DNA of 64,000 nt, from the NCBI RefSeq assembly GCF_022179805.1, contig NZ_BPUO01000006.1:186001-250000 (forward strand), in the 5' to 3' direction. Position numbers and translations under genes: made by a program. This stretch comes from Cupriavidus pauculus (GTDB lineage Bacteria; Pseudomonadota; Gammaproteobacteria; Burkholderiales; Burkholderiaceae). The notes below the pieces were generated by a model, which saw only the letters and a program-made list of their open reading frames with translations, ran no database searches and was not told the DNA's origin. Positions 39,754 to 49,492 of this stretch are shown piece after piece (the stretch's first letter is position 1; every line of letters begins with the position of its first letter).

Positions 39754-40803
39754 TCAGCGTTGCGCCGTGGTGGGCGTGGCGGGCGGCGTGGTGGCTGCGG
39801 CCGCCGGGGCCTGCCAGGCGGCGTCAGCGACCTTGATCGGCTTGGGAATCAGCTTCAGCGTCACAAACGCGTCGGCAATGCGCTGCTGCTCGGCCAGCAC
39901 TTCGGGCGTCACCGGCTTGGCGCCATAGGCAAACCGCGAGACGGCCAGGTCCAGCACCTGCGTATCGAGCCCGGTTTCCTTGGCCAGGAACTGCGTGGCG
40001 TCCTTCGGATGCTTCTCGGCCCACTGGCCAAGTTGCACGAGTTCGTCGAGCACCGCGTTCACCACGTCGGGCCGCGCGTTCGCATAGGGGCGCGACGCCA
40101 GGTAGAACTGGTGATTGCTGACCACGTTCTTGCCGTCGGCGGTACGGCCATCGGCCAGCACGCGGGCGCCGAGCTGCTTTTCGGCGGCGGCCAGGAACGG
40201 GTCCCAGATCACCCAGGCATCCACGGCACCCCGCTCGAAGGCCGCACGGGCATCGGCGGGCGGCAGGTAGACCGGCTGGATCTCGTTCCACGCGATGCCG
40301 GCCTTCTCAAGCTGCCGCACCAGCAGGTAATGCACGTTCGAACCCTTGTTCAGCGCCACGCGCTTGCCGCGCAGGTCGGTCACCGATTTCAGCGTCGACG
40401 TTTTCGGCACGACGATGGCCTCGGACGTCGGCGCGGGCGGTTCATTGCCGATGTACGCCAGTTGCGCGCCGGCGGCCTGCGCGAAGATCGGCGGGGCCTC
40501 GCCCACGGTGCCGAAATCGATGGCCCCCACGTTGAGCCCTTCCAGCAACTGCGGCCCGGCCGGAAACTCGGTCCACTTGACGGTAATGCCCTGCGGGGCC
40601 AGGCGCTTTTCCAGCGTGCCGCGCGCCTTGAGCAGCGTCAGCGTGCCGTACTTCTGATAGCCGATGCGCAACAGCTTCGGGTTCACGGTCTGCGACTGGG
40701 CACGGGCGGGCTGTGCCAGCAGGCCATACGTGAGGCCAGTGGCCACGACCAGCGCGCCCAGCAGCAGGCGTCGACGCAAGGAAAGAGGTTTGAACGACGT
40801 CAT
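39754..40803 (-). CDS. ssuA: Aliphatic sulfonate-binding protein SsuA
   Basis: 349-aa periplasmic receptor with an Arg-containing signal peptide ([20 protein letters not shown], cleavage after ARA near residue 34) and the NMT1/SsuA fold ([39 protein letters not shown]). A Thr/Pro/Ala-rich tail ends the protein. The start at 40803 has AGGACC upstream and gives the signal peptide; a longer frame back to 40887 is rejected. First structural gene of ssuADCB, preceded by a 23-codon leader-like ORF. Confidence 0.95.
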   Translation of the reverse strand: MTSFKPLSLRRRLLLGALVVATGLTYGLLAQPARAQSQTVNPKLLRIGYQKYGTLTLLKARGTLEKRLAPQGITVKWTEFPAGPQLLEGLNVGAIDFGTVGEAPPIFAQAAGAQLAYIGNEPPAPTSEAIVVPKTSTLKSVTDLRGKRVALNKGSNVHYLLVRQLEKAGIAWNEIQPVYLPPADARAAFERGAVDAWVIWDPFLAAAEKQLGARVLADGRTADGKNVVSNHQFYLASRPYANARPDVVNAVLDELVQLGQWAEKHPKDATQFLAKETGLDTQVLDLAVSRFAYGAKPVTPEVLAEQQRIADAFVTLKLIPKPIKVADAAWQAPAAAATTPPATPTTAQR

Positions 40804-40907
40804 ATCGGGGTCCTGAAGAATGAGAATTCGAAATCGAGGGCGGCACGACGCCCTGCCGGCTCCACGAGCGGCATGTGCAAGCGTCATGCGGTTGGGAAAA
40901 CTTCAGG

Positions 40908-40979
40908 TCAGACGGGACATCGCGCCATGGCGATGCGGGACGGCAGGACGGCGGGCAGAACAGCGCGAAGCGCGGACAT
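40908..40979 (-). CDS. Small leader-like ORF upstream of ssuA (23 aa)
   Basis: ATG at 40979 with a textbook ribosome-binding site (GGAAGGAG, about 7 nt spacing) opens a 23-codon frame that begins MSALRAVL, contains SRIAMARCPV and ends in TGA at 40908, 104 nt before ssuA. It is rich in Arg/Ala with a single Cys near the C-terminus. Short Arg-rich peptides ending in Cys upstream of sulfur-transport genes are known as putative cysteine-responsive leader peptides in other bacteria; here that role is inference. Too small for standard gene callers. It lies just after a strong hairpin (41000-41034). Confidence 0.6.
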   Translation of the reverse strand: MSALRAVLPAVLPSRIAMARCPV

Positions 40980-40999
40980 CTCGGGCTCCTTCCTCAGGC

Positions 41000-41034
41000 G
41001 CGCCGGGCGGCATGCAGGTTTGCACGCCGCCCGG
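41000..41034. promoter_or_regulatory. Strong hairpin between sbp and the ssu leader ORF
   Basis: On the minus strand GCCGGGCGGC-GTGCA, loop AACC, TGCAT-GCCGCCCGGC: about 15 bp with one wobble pair, 8 nt after the sbp stop codon. There is no U-run after it, so it is more likely a processing or stabilising hairpin than a terminator. It separates sbp from the ssu genes. Confidence 0.75.
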
Positions 41035-41042
41035 CACTGTGT

Positions 41043-42050
41043 TTACCGCTTGCCGGGCTGGTACACCTGGTCAAACGAACCGCCATCGGCGAAGTGGGTC
41101 TTCTGGGCCTTGGCCCAGCCGCCGAACACTTCGTCGATCGTGAACAGCTTTACCTTCGGGAAGTTGGCGGCGTACTTGGCGGCCACCTTTTCCGAGATCG
41201 GACGGTAATAGTTCTTGGCCGCGATCTCCTGGCCTTCGTCGGTGTACAGGAACTGCAGGTAGGCCTCGGCGGCCTTGCGCGTGCCCTTCTTGTCCACCAC
41301 CTTGTCCACCACGGCTACCGGCGGCTCGGCCAGGATCGACACCGACGGTGCGACGATGTCGAACTTCTCCGGACCCAGCTCCTTGATGGCCAGGATCGCC
41401 TCGTTTTCCCAGGCGATCAGCACATCGCCCAGGCCACGTTCCACAAACGTCGTGGTGGCACCGCGCGCGCCCGAATCGAGTACCGGCACGTTCTTGAGCA
41501 GTTGACCGACGAACTCGCGTGCCTTGGCGTCATTGCCGCCCGGCTGGCGCAGCGCATAGCCCCACGCGGCCAGGTAGTTCCAGCGCGCACCGCCCGACGT
41601 CTTCGGGTTGGGCGTAATCACCTGCACGCCCGGCTTCACCAGGTCGTTCCAGTCCTTGATATGTTTCGGATTGCCCTTGCGCACCAGGAACACGATCGTC
41701 GACGTGTACGGCGACGCGTTGTGCGGCAGGCGTTTCTGCCAATCCGGCTTGATCAGGCCCTTCTCGGCGATGGCGTCGATGTCGTAGCCCAGCGCCAGCG
41801 TGACCACGTCGGCGTCCAGGCCATCGATCACCGAACGCGCCTGCTTGCCCGAACCGCCATGCGACTGGCGGATCTGCACGGTGTCGCCACCCTGAGCCTT
41901 GTAGGCCTTGGCAAACGCTGCGTTCACGTCCACATACAGTTCGCGCGTGGGATCGTAGGAAACGTTCAGCAGGTTGGTATTGGCCAGGGCGGCCGGTGCG
42001 GCGCCAATTGCGGACAGTACTGCGAGGCCCAGGGCCAGCTTGCGAATCAT
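41043..42050 (-). CDS. sbp: Periplasmic sulfate-binding protein Sbp
   Basis: 335-aa sulfate receptor: signal peptide ([20 protein letters not shown], cleavage after ALA at about residue 23), then the family signature [11 protein letters not shown] and the sulfate-contact stretch [11 protein letters not shown]. Followed by [14 protein letters not shown] and [21 protein letters not shown], typical of Sbp/CysP. It is separated from its presumed partners cysTWA by ssu and other genes and lies directly upstream of the ssu leader ORF, so sulfate and sulfonate uptake may be co-expressed. CysP (thiosulfate) is the alternative. Confidence 0.95.
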   Translation of the reverse strand: MIRKLALGLAVLSAIGAAPAALANTNLLNVSYDPTRELYVDVNAAFAKAYKAQGGDTVQIRQSHGGSGKQARSVIDGLDADVVTLALGYDIDAIAEKGLIKPDWQKRLPHNASPYTSTIVFLVRKGNPKHIKDWNDLVKPGVQVITPNPKTSGGARWNYLAAWGYALRQPGGNDAKAREFVGQLLKNVPVLDSGARGATTTFVERGLGDVLIAWENEAILAIKELGPEKFDIVAPSVSILAEPPVAVVDKVVDKKGTRKAAEAYLQFLYTDEGQEIAAKNYYRPISEKVAAKYAANFPKVKLFTIDEVFGGWAKAQKTHFADGGSFDQVYQPGKR

Positions 42051-42135
42051 CGTGATTGCTCCCGTCAGAGATGTCGTGAAATGTCCCCGCCTTGGTCGAC
42101 GGGGTTTCTGTCAGGGAGAAAGGCTACCGGCCGGG

Positions 42136-42154
42136 CTATCTGAACGGAACGAAT
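42136..42154 (-). promoter_or_regulatory. CysB-like site upstream of sbp
   Basis: Minus-strand ATTCGTTCCGTTCAGATAG, 86-104 nt before the sbp start. It shares ATTCGTTCyGTTyA with the sequence before cysT at 35183-35200 (11 of 12 identical in the core). The two genes encode parts of one transporter, so a common regulator is likely; CysB is the obvious candidate. Confidence 0.5.
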
Positions 42155-42224
42155 GGTTTCGCCGATCCAAGCACGTTTTCTGCATAAGATCGGACGGGAA
42201 TATGGGCATGCCGAAAACGACGCC

Positions 42225-42268
42225 CAAAAGAAAAAACCCGCAGCGCCGGAGTTGCGCTGCGGGTTAAG
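42225..42268 (-). terminator. Intrinsic terminator (osmC or candidate sRNA)
   Basis: Perfect 12-bp stem AACCCGCAGCGC/GCGCTGCGGGTT with loop of 7 nt and a TTTTTTCTTTT tail on the minus strand. It lies 165 nt after the osmC stop codon and insulates sbp. Confidence 0.92.
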
Positions 42269-42330
42269 TTTCCATTCCGGAAACGGGTAGACAAGTCATG
42301 AAGAGCGCCCCCGCATCTCCATGACGAGTC
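42228..42330 (-). ncRNA. Candidate three-hairpin small RNA between osmC and sbp
   Basis: Reading the minus strand from a TAATAT box at 42338-42333: hairpin 1 (42325-42295; GTCATGGAG with CTTCATGAC, one wobble), hairpin 2 (42284-42268; GTTTCC, 5-nt loop, GGAAAC) and hairpin 3 (42265-42235; AACCCGCAGCGC, 7-nt loop, GCGCTGCGGGTT) followed by a T-rich tail. The last is a textbook intrinsic terminator. No open reading frame of note. It may be an independent sRNA of about 100 nt or the 3'-UTR of osmC. Confidence 0.5.
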
Positions 42331-42354
42331 AAATATTAGCGAGCCGCTCTCATT

Positions 42355-42380
42355 CGCAGGTTGACACAGGTCAACCTGCG
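42355..42380. promoter_or_regulatory. 26-nt inverted repeat upstream of the candidate sRNA
   Basis: CGCAGGTTGAC, 4-nt spacer ACAG, GTCAACCTGCG: 11 bp perfect arms. It covers the position of a -35 element for the TAATAT box at 42333-42338 and lies 53 nt after the osmC stop. It could be an operator or an mRNA hairpin; it lacks a U-run. Confidence 0.55.
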
Positions 42381-42432
42381 AGCAATGACGGGCAAACTGA
42401 TGTCTTTTGGCATCGCCGCCTTCACCTGCGGG

Positions 42433-42909
42433 TCAGGCGGTGGCCGCTTCGATCACCGGTTCGCAGCGGATCGGGAATTTGACCGAGTTGGCGATATAGC
42501 ACTTCTCGTGGGCCACGTGGTGCAGGTGCGCGGCCTGTTCGGCGTCGTCCCCCGCGCGGATCGTCACATGCGGGCGCAGCACGATTTCCGAGAACTGGCC
42601 GCCCGACGGCCCGTCGGTCATCGTGCCTTCGGCCTCGTCGACATAGGCCAGCACGGCGATACCGGCGTCCGAGCACAGGTGCAGGTACCAGAGCTTGTGG
42701 CAGGCCGATACCGACGCCACCAGCAGGTCTTCGGGATTCCAGCGCTTGGGGTCGCCCAGGAACGCGGGATCGGAAGAGCCGGGGATCTCGGGCTTGTCGC
42801 CGGCGCGGATCGCGTGGTCGCGTCCGTAGGCGCGGTAGCCGGAGGTGCCGGTGCCGCGGTTGCCGGTCCATTCCACGGTGACGTGGTACTTGTGCTCGCC
42901 ATGAGCCAT
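42433..42909 (-). CDS. OsmC-family peroxiredoxin-like protein
   Basis: 158-aa OsmC/Ohr-fold protein that reduces organic hydroperoxides with paired cysteines: SACHKLWYLHLC (first redox Cys) and HEKCYIANSVKFPI (second). The start at 42909 (MAHGEHKYHVTVEW) matches the family; the frame extends 37 codons upstream through the clpB terminator and is rejected. Monocistronic between clpB and sbp. The exact subgroup (OsmC, Ohr or YhfA-like) is uncertain. Confidence 0.9.
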   Translation of the reverse strand: MAHGEHKYHVTVEWTGNRGTGTSGYRAYGRDHAIRAGDKPEIPGSSDPAFLGDPKRWNPEDLLVASVSACHKLWYLHLCSDAGIAVLAYVDEAEGTMTDGPSGGQFSEIVLRPHVTIRAGDDAEQAAHLHHVAHEKCYIANSVKFPIRCEPVIEAATA

Positions 42910-42961
42910 GGGATCGCTCCAGGGTGGGAAAAACCTGACGGAGCCGACATTGTGACGAAAA

Positions 42962-42998
42962 AAAAGGACCTCCGGGTGGAACCCCCGGAGATCCTTTT
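42962..42998 (-). terminator. Intrinsic terminator of clpB
   Basis: Minus strand AAAAGGA-T-CTCCGGG, short loop, CCCGGAG-G-TCCTTTT with one internal mismatch, then a run of nine T. Lies 52 nt after the clpB stop codon. Confidence 0.9.
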
Positions 42999-43049
42999 CC
43001 TGTAGCGCGCCGGCCGGCACGCCCGGCTTGATGGGCGCTTGGTGAGCCC

Positions 43050-45638
<2,589 letters not shown>

Positions 45639-45746
45639 CAGGCGCCCTCTCTCTTGAACGATGAGTGTGTCCTGCTGCGGGGCGGCGACGTTGCAGCACT
45701 GCGGCTGTCTTTTCGCATGGGCCCTGCCGGACACGGTACTCCCGAA

Positions 45747-45774
45747 AGATAGGGTTTTGCGGTGACATTTCAAG
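45747..45774 (-). promoter_or_regulatory. Sigma-32 (heat-shock) promoter of clpB
   Basis: Minus strand CTTGAAA, 13 nt, CCCTATCT: close to the sigma-32 consensus CTTGAAA-N13/14-CCCCATnT. It lies about 110 nt upstream of the clpB ATG, as expected for a heat-shock gene. Confidence 0.88.
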
Positions 45775-45845
45775 ACACCCGCCACACAACTTGTACAGAC
45801 TGCAAGTGCATGGCGGGATACCCGATGCTGACGGAGCGAAAGCGG

Positions 45846-48026
45846 CTAGTTCGGCACGTTGACGGTGGTGCCGGTGACCGTGATGGCGTCACCGGCCGCC
45901 GGAGTGGCCGCGATCGGGGGCACGTTGGACGGCAGGATCTGCGGGCCGATCGCCGGATTGCCCGTGCCGCCCCGCGGCGTGGTCCGTACCACCTGCGACG
46001 GCGGCAGCGCAGTGCCGTTCTTGAGGTTGGCATAGACCGAGTCGAGCGCCCGGTTCAGGTAGACGTGCATCGGGATGTATCGCGCCGCATACCCGCCGAT
46101 TACGTCGATGAAGCCATCGAAGTGCTGCCCGTTGGTCACCTCGATATATGACAGCTTGCTGACGCCGCCCTCCACCGACTTGTTCAGCCCAAGGTACGGC
46201 CGCGAGGTGTGGTTCACCGGCAGCAGCGCGTCGCTGCGGCCGTGGACGATCATCGCCGGCTTGCCGCGCAGGTTGCCATTGCGGTACGTCTGGCCGATGC
46301 CGGCCATCAGCGCCGCGTTGCTGGTATCGAGCAGGTTGCGCAGGCACAGCGCGCCGTCGATATTGGCGTCGGTCCGGTTGGTGGATGGCGAGGTCGACGC
46401 ATAGTCACGCATCGCGCCGGCCACGTTGGCATCGTTCATCAGGGTGACCTGGTTCGGCGCCGTACCGGTTGGGGGGATGCCGTTGCCGGACGAGAACAGC
46501 CCTGCCAGGAATGCTGCCGGTACGGTGGTGGGCACCGTCGTAGTCGGCGCTGGCGCCGCAAAGCTGTAGCTGCACAGCCGGTCGGTAACGCTGGCGCGCG
46601 AATACGAGTTGGCGTAGGTGACGGAGATCGAGCTGGCCACTTCCAGGAACGACAGCGAGGCGTGCAGCTCGTCCGATTCGGTTTCCCATCCCGCCGCATG
46701 CAGCGCGTTCAGCGCCGCCAGCGTCTGGTCACTGGTCGAGGCGCCCGCAATCTTGCCCTTGTCGACCAGCGAAGCGCACCGGTTCAGGCCGGTCTGCCCG
46801 GGCAGCGCCGCGAACGGTGCATTGACGAGTGAGGTGTCCTGGCTGGCACACAGTTGCAGCAAGTTCGCCGTCGTCGTGTAGTCATACAGGTGCTTGCCGG
46901 ATGCCGCCACCTGCACGCCGCCCCGGCGCACGGTGATGGCCGGCGTCGGCGGCATTTCCACATTCGGCTCGCCCACCGCCACGCCATCGATCAGCCCGGT
47001 GGTGTCCTGCTCGGCCGCCGCGATGGCCGCCCCGCCGCCATTGGAGATGGCCGACGCGATGATCAGCACCTTGTCCTGGGTGAACGTGTTCTGGCGTACG
47101 CCGTCGGAGCCCACCGTGCCGAACTTGTCGTTGATCGCGAACAGCGCGAACTGGATGGCCTGCAGCGTGTTCTTGCCCCAGTCGGCCTCGGGATTCTGCT
47201 GCGAATGCGCGTGCTTGAAGGCCAGCCGGTGCGGATTGGCCGTAGTGAAATCGGCCAGCGACTGGGCGCCCGGCTGGGCAGCGAACTGGGCCAGCTTGCC
47301 CGCGCCGCGCCGGTCGGCGCGGGTGCCGTCGATCAGCGGCACGGTGTCGGTGTCCAGGTCATGCGGCGCGGCGCCCGTGCCCTTGTCCGTATAGGCCACC
47401 GCACAGCCGCGCTTCAGGCCCCACTCGCCCACCGCGATGCCGCCGTAGACCCCGCGCGACCCCGACGATGTGGCCGAGATGATGCAGGGGTTGTTCCGGT
47501 CGAACGAGTCCGGCACCTGGGCCATCATCGTCACGTTTTTCGTGCCGGTACCGTCATCGGCATAGGCGATGTATTCCACCCCCGGCACCTTGCCCTGGCT
47601 GCCCGTGACATTGCCCTGCGCGTCGACATTCGGCCCGTACAGCGAGCCATAGCCGCCCGCCGCCTGGACATCGACGATGGCGCGGTAATTGTTATAGATC
47701 GCGTTGCGGCGCAGTTCGGCAGCCGTGGGCACGTTCGGATTGGCGAAGACCGGCGCCGTGCCGGCCAGCCCATCCTTGCCCAGACCCGCCGTGAGCAGGT
47801 CGTCCGAGTTGCCGTCGTACGATTGGATCGCGATCGTGCCGACGATGAAGTCGGGGCGGTTGTTCGGATTCTGCGTGCTGCTGCCACCCCCACCAGGGGT
47901 GCTCGACGAGTCGCCGCCACCACAGGCCGACGTGAGCAGGGTGACGGCTGCCGCCGCGAAGGCGGTCTGCCGAAGGCGTCGGCGCAGGCGTGGGGCCGCG
48001 AAACGCGAGGCGTGGATGGGCTGCAT
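45846..48026 (-). CDS. D-(-)-3-hydroxybutyrate oligomer hydrolase
   Basis: 726-aa exported hydrolase of the 3HBOH family that cleaves oligomers released from poly(3-hydroxybutyrate). N-terminal Arg-rich signal and TLLTSACGGGDSS with Cys35 (lipoprotein-like, but Thr at -3 is non-canonical), then a Gly/Ser linker. The likely nucleophile is the Ser in ATSSGSRGVYGG; a late His is in NGQHFDGF. Length agrees with Ralstonia/Cupriavidus members. Monocistronic; a palindromic element is 238 nt upstream. Supports a PHB-storing host. Confidence 0.88.
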   Translation of the reverse strand: MQPIHASRFAAPRLRRRLRQTAFAAAAVTLLTSACGGGDSSSTPGGGGSSTQNPNNRPDFIVGTIAIQSYDGNSDDLLTAGLGKDGLAGTAPVFANPNVPTAAELRRNAIYNNYRAIVDVQAAGGYGSLYGPNVDAQGNVTGSQGKVPGVEYIAYADDGTGTKNVTMMAQVPDSFDRNNPCIISATSSGSRGVYGGIAVGEWGLKRGCAVAYTDKGTGAAPHDLDTDTVPLIDGTRADRRGAGKLAQFAAQPGAQSLADFTTANPHRLAFKHAHSQQNPEADWGKNTLQAIQFALFAINDKFGTVGSDGVRQNTFTQDKVLIIASAISNGGGAAIAAAEQDTTGLIDGVAVGEPNVEMPPTPAITVRRGGVQVAASGKHLYDYTTTANLLQLCASQDTSLVNAPFAALPGQTGLNRCASLVDKGKIAGASTSDQTLAALNALHAAGWETESDELHASLSFLEVASSISVTYANSYSRASVTDRLCSYSFAAPAPTTTVPTTVPAAFLAGLFSSGNGIPPTGTAPNQVTLMNDANVAGAMRDYASTSPSTNRTDANIDGALCLRNLLDTSNAALMAGIGQTYRNGNLRGKPAMIVHGRSDALLPVNHTSRPYLGLNKSVEGGVSKLSYIEVTNGQHFDGFIDVIGGYAARYIPMHVYLNRALDSVYANLKNGTALPPSQVVRTTPRGGTGNPAIGPQILPSNVPPIAATPAAGDAITVTGTTVNVPN

Positions 48027-48263
48027 GGGGATGTCTCCTTGTTATGAACGATCGTGAACGCCGTGAAGAAACGTTAAGGCCGTGAGAACACAAGGACTGC
48101 TGGATGCCGAACGGAGCGCGCCGGATTCTTGGAAGCCACGGCGGGCCGGCAAGCGACCGTGACTGCACTTGAATGTTCTTGAAATCAGACAGGCGAACGA
48201 AGCAAGGTGCGTTGCACACCTCAATGCCCATGCGGGGAATAGTAGACGGTCCCGGGCAGTCCG

Positions 48264-48288
48264 ACAGTGCCAAAAGTATCGGTACTGT
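48264..48288. promoter_or_regulatory. Inverted repeat upstream of the 3HB-oligomer hydrolase gene
   Basis: ACAGTGCC, 9-nt spacer, GGTACTGT (7 of 8 paired). It lies between the crcB stop (48322) and the hydrolase start (48026). A candidate operator or weak crcB 3' hairpin; binding protein unknown. Confidence 0.35.
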
Positions 48289-48321
48289 TACCTATGCCCG
48301 GTTAATCGCGCAGAAATGTGA

Positions 48322-48702
48322 TCAGGAGAGCGCGCGGTAGGTCCAGATGCCGAATGCGGTCAGCATCAGCGAGCCACCCAGGTGCAGCACCACGTGCGCC
48401 AGCGCCCAGCGGTAGTCGCCGGCCAGCAGGTTGCCTACCGCCTCGCTGGAGAACGTCGAAAACGTGGTCAGCCCCCCGAGGAAGCCAGTCACCGCCAGCA
48501 GGCGCCATTCGGGCGGTAGCGACGGATGGGTCTCGAAGAACGCCACGGCCAGCCCGATCAGGTAGCCGCCCACCAGATTGGACGCCAGCGTGCCGTACGG
48601 CAGCGCCGGATTGGCGGCATTCCACGTCACCGAAAAAAACCAGCGCAGCCATGCGCCCACGGCGGCGCCCACGCCTACCGCGACAAACCCCAAAGGAGCC
48701 AT
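48322..48702 (-). CDS. crcB: Fluoride efflux channel CrcB (Fluc)
   Basis: 126-aa dual-topology membrane protein with four helices forming a fluoride channel. Conserved GGLTTFSTFSSE (about residues 72-83) and YGTLASNLVGGYLIG (Asn of the pore) are intact. The start at 48702 gives the helix-1 sequence directly; a longer frame overlaps moaE. It lies 22 nt behind moaE, so it is probably cotranscribed with the molybdopterin genes without functional relation. No fluoride riboswitch is seen upstream. Confidence 0.95.
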   Translation of the reverse strand: MAPLGFVAVGVGAAVGAWLRWFFSVTWNAANPALPYGTLASNLVGGYLIGLAVAFFETHPSLPPEWRLLAVTGFLGGLTTFSTFSSEAVGNLLAGDYRWALAHVVLHLGGSLMLTAFGIWTYRALS

Positions 48703-48724
48703 AAAGAAGCCTTCGACCTTTTTC

Positions 48725-49222
48725 TTATTGGGAGGAATCGGACTCGGGGGACGCTTCCGCGTTGAACGACTCGATGCCCCAGCGGCGCAGCGCCGCATCG
48801 TCCGACACCCGCGCATCCACCCAGCGTGCGCCTTCCGGCGTGGCTTCCTTCTTCCAGAACGGGGCTTCGGACTTCAGGTAGTCCATGATGAACTCGCACG
48901 CGGCAAACGCGTTGCCGCGATGGGCGGACGACACTGCCACCAGCACGATCTGGTCCAACGGTTGCAACAGCCCCACCCGGTGCACGATCGTCACGCCCAG
49001 CAGGTCCCAGCGCTGGCGCGCGGCTGCCTCGATCTTCTCCAGCGCCTTTTCGGTCATGCCCGGATAGTGTTCCAGTTCCATCGTGCTGACGCGCGTGCCG
49101 TCGCTGACGTCGCGCACGGTGCCGATGAAGCTGGCCACGGCGCCCACGCCAGGATTGTCGGCACGCAGCGCGGCCACTTCGGCGCCGAGATCGAAATCCT
49201 CCAGTTGCACGCGGACGCTCAT
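48725..49222 (-). CDS. moaE: Molybdopterin synthase catalytic subunit MoaE
   Basis: 165-aa large subunit that transfers sulfur from MoaD thiocarboxylate to precursor Z. Conserved stretches: VGAVASFIGTVRD, LELEHYPGMTEK-type region, VSSAHRGNAFAACEFIMDYLK and the active-site Lys in FWKKE followed by ARWVD. Start codon 1 nt after the moaD stop, so the two subunits are coupled. A Ser/Glu-rich tail extends past the usual end. Confidence 0.96.
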   Translation of the reverse strand: MSVRVQLEDFDLGAEVAALRADNPGVGAVASFIGTVRDVSDGTRVSTMELEHYPGMTEKALEKIEAAARQRWDLLGVTIVHRVGLLQPLDQIVLVAVSSAHRGNAFAACEFIMDYLKSEAPFWKKEATPEGARWVDARVSDDAALRRWGIESFNAEASPESDSSQ

Positions 49223-49223
49223 C

Positions 49224-49481
49224 TCAGCCTCCAGTCACGGGCGGGAAGAACGCCACCTCGCAGCCATCGGCCAGCGGCGTGTCGGCACGTGCCACGGCGT
49301 GGTCCACGGCCATGCGCAGCGCGCGGCCATCGGCCAGCGTCTCGGCCCACACACCGCCGCGCGCACGCAGCCAGCCGCGCAGGTCGCCGACGGTGCGCAC
49401 GTCGGCAGGCACCTCGGCGCGCTCGGCGCCCTGCCCCAACTGCTCGCGCACGCTGGCGAAGTATCGAAGTTCGAGTTGCAT
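49224..49481 (-). CDS. moaD: Molybdopterin synthase sulfur carrier subunit MoaD
   Basis: 85-aa ubiquitin-like carrier ending in the essential Gly-Gly (PPVTGG) that is adenylated and thiocarboxylated. N-terminus MQLELRYFASVREQLG is typical. The frame is open upstream through moeA but the 49481 ATG is the family start. Second gene of moeA-moaD-moaE, 11 nt after moeA. Confidence 0.96.
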   Translation of the reverse strand: MQLELRYFASVREQLGQGAERAEVPADVRTVGDLRGWLRARGGVWAETLADGRALRMAVDHAVARADTPLADGCEVAFFPPVTGG

Positions 49482-49492
49482 CGGAATAAGAC

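Noticed and set aside
41000..41034. Rho-independent terminator of sbp
   Set aside because: The stem is strong but is followed by GCGCGCC, not a U-run, so it is listed as a hairpin only.
48322..49222. Fluoride riboswitch for crcB
   Set aside because: crcB follows moaE by 22 nt and no riboswitch-like structure or room for one is present.
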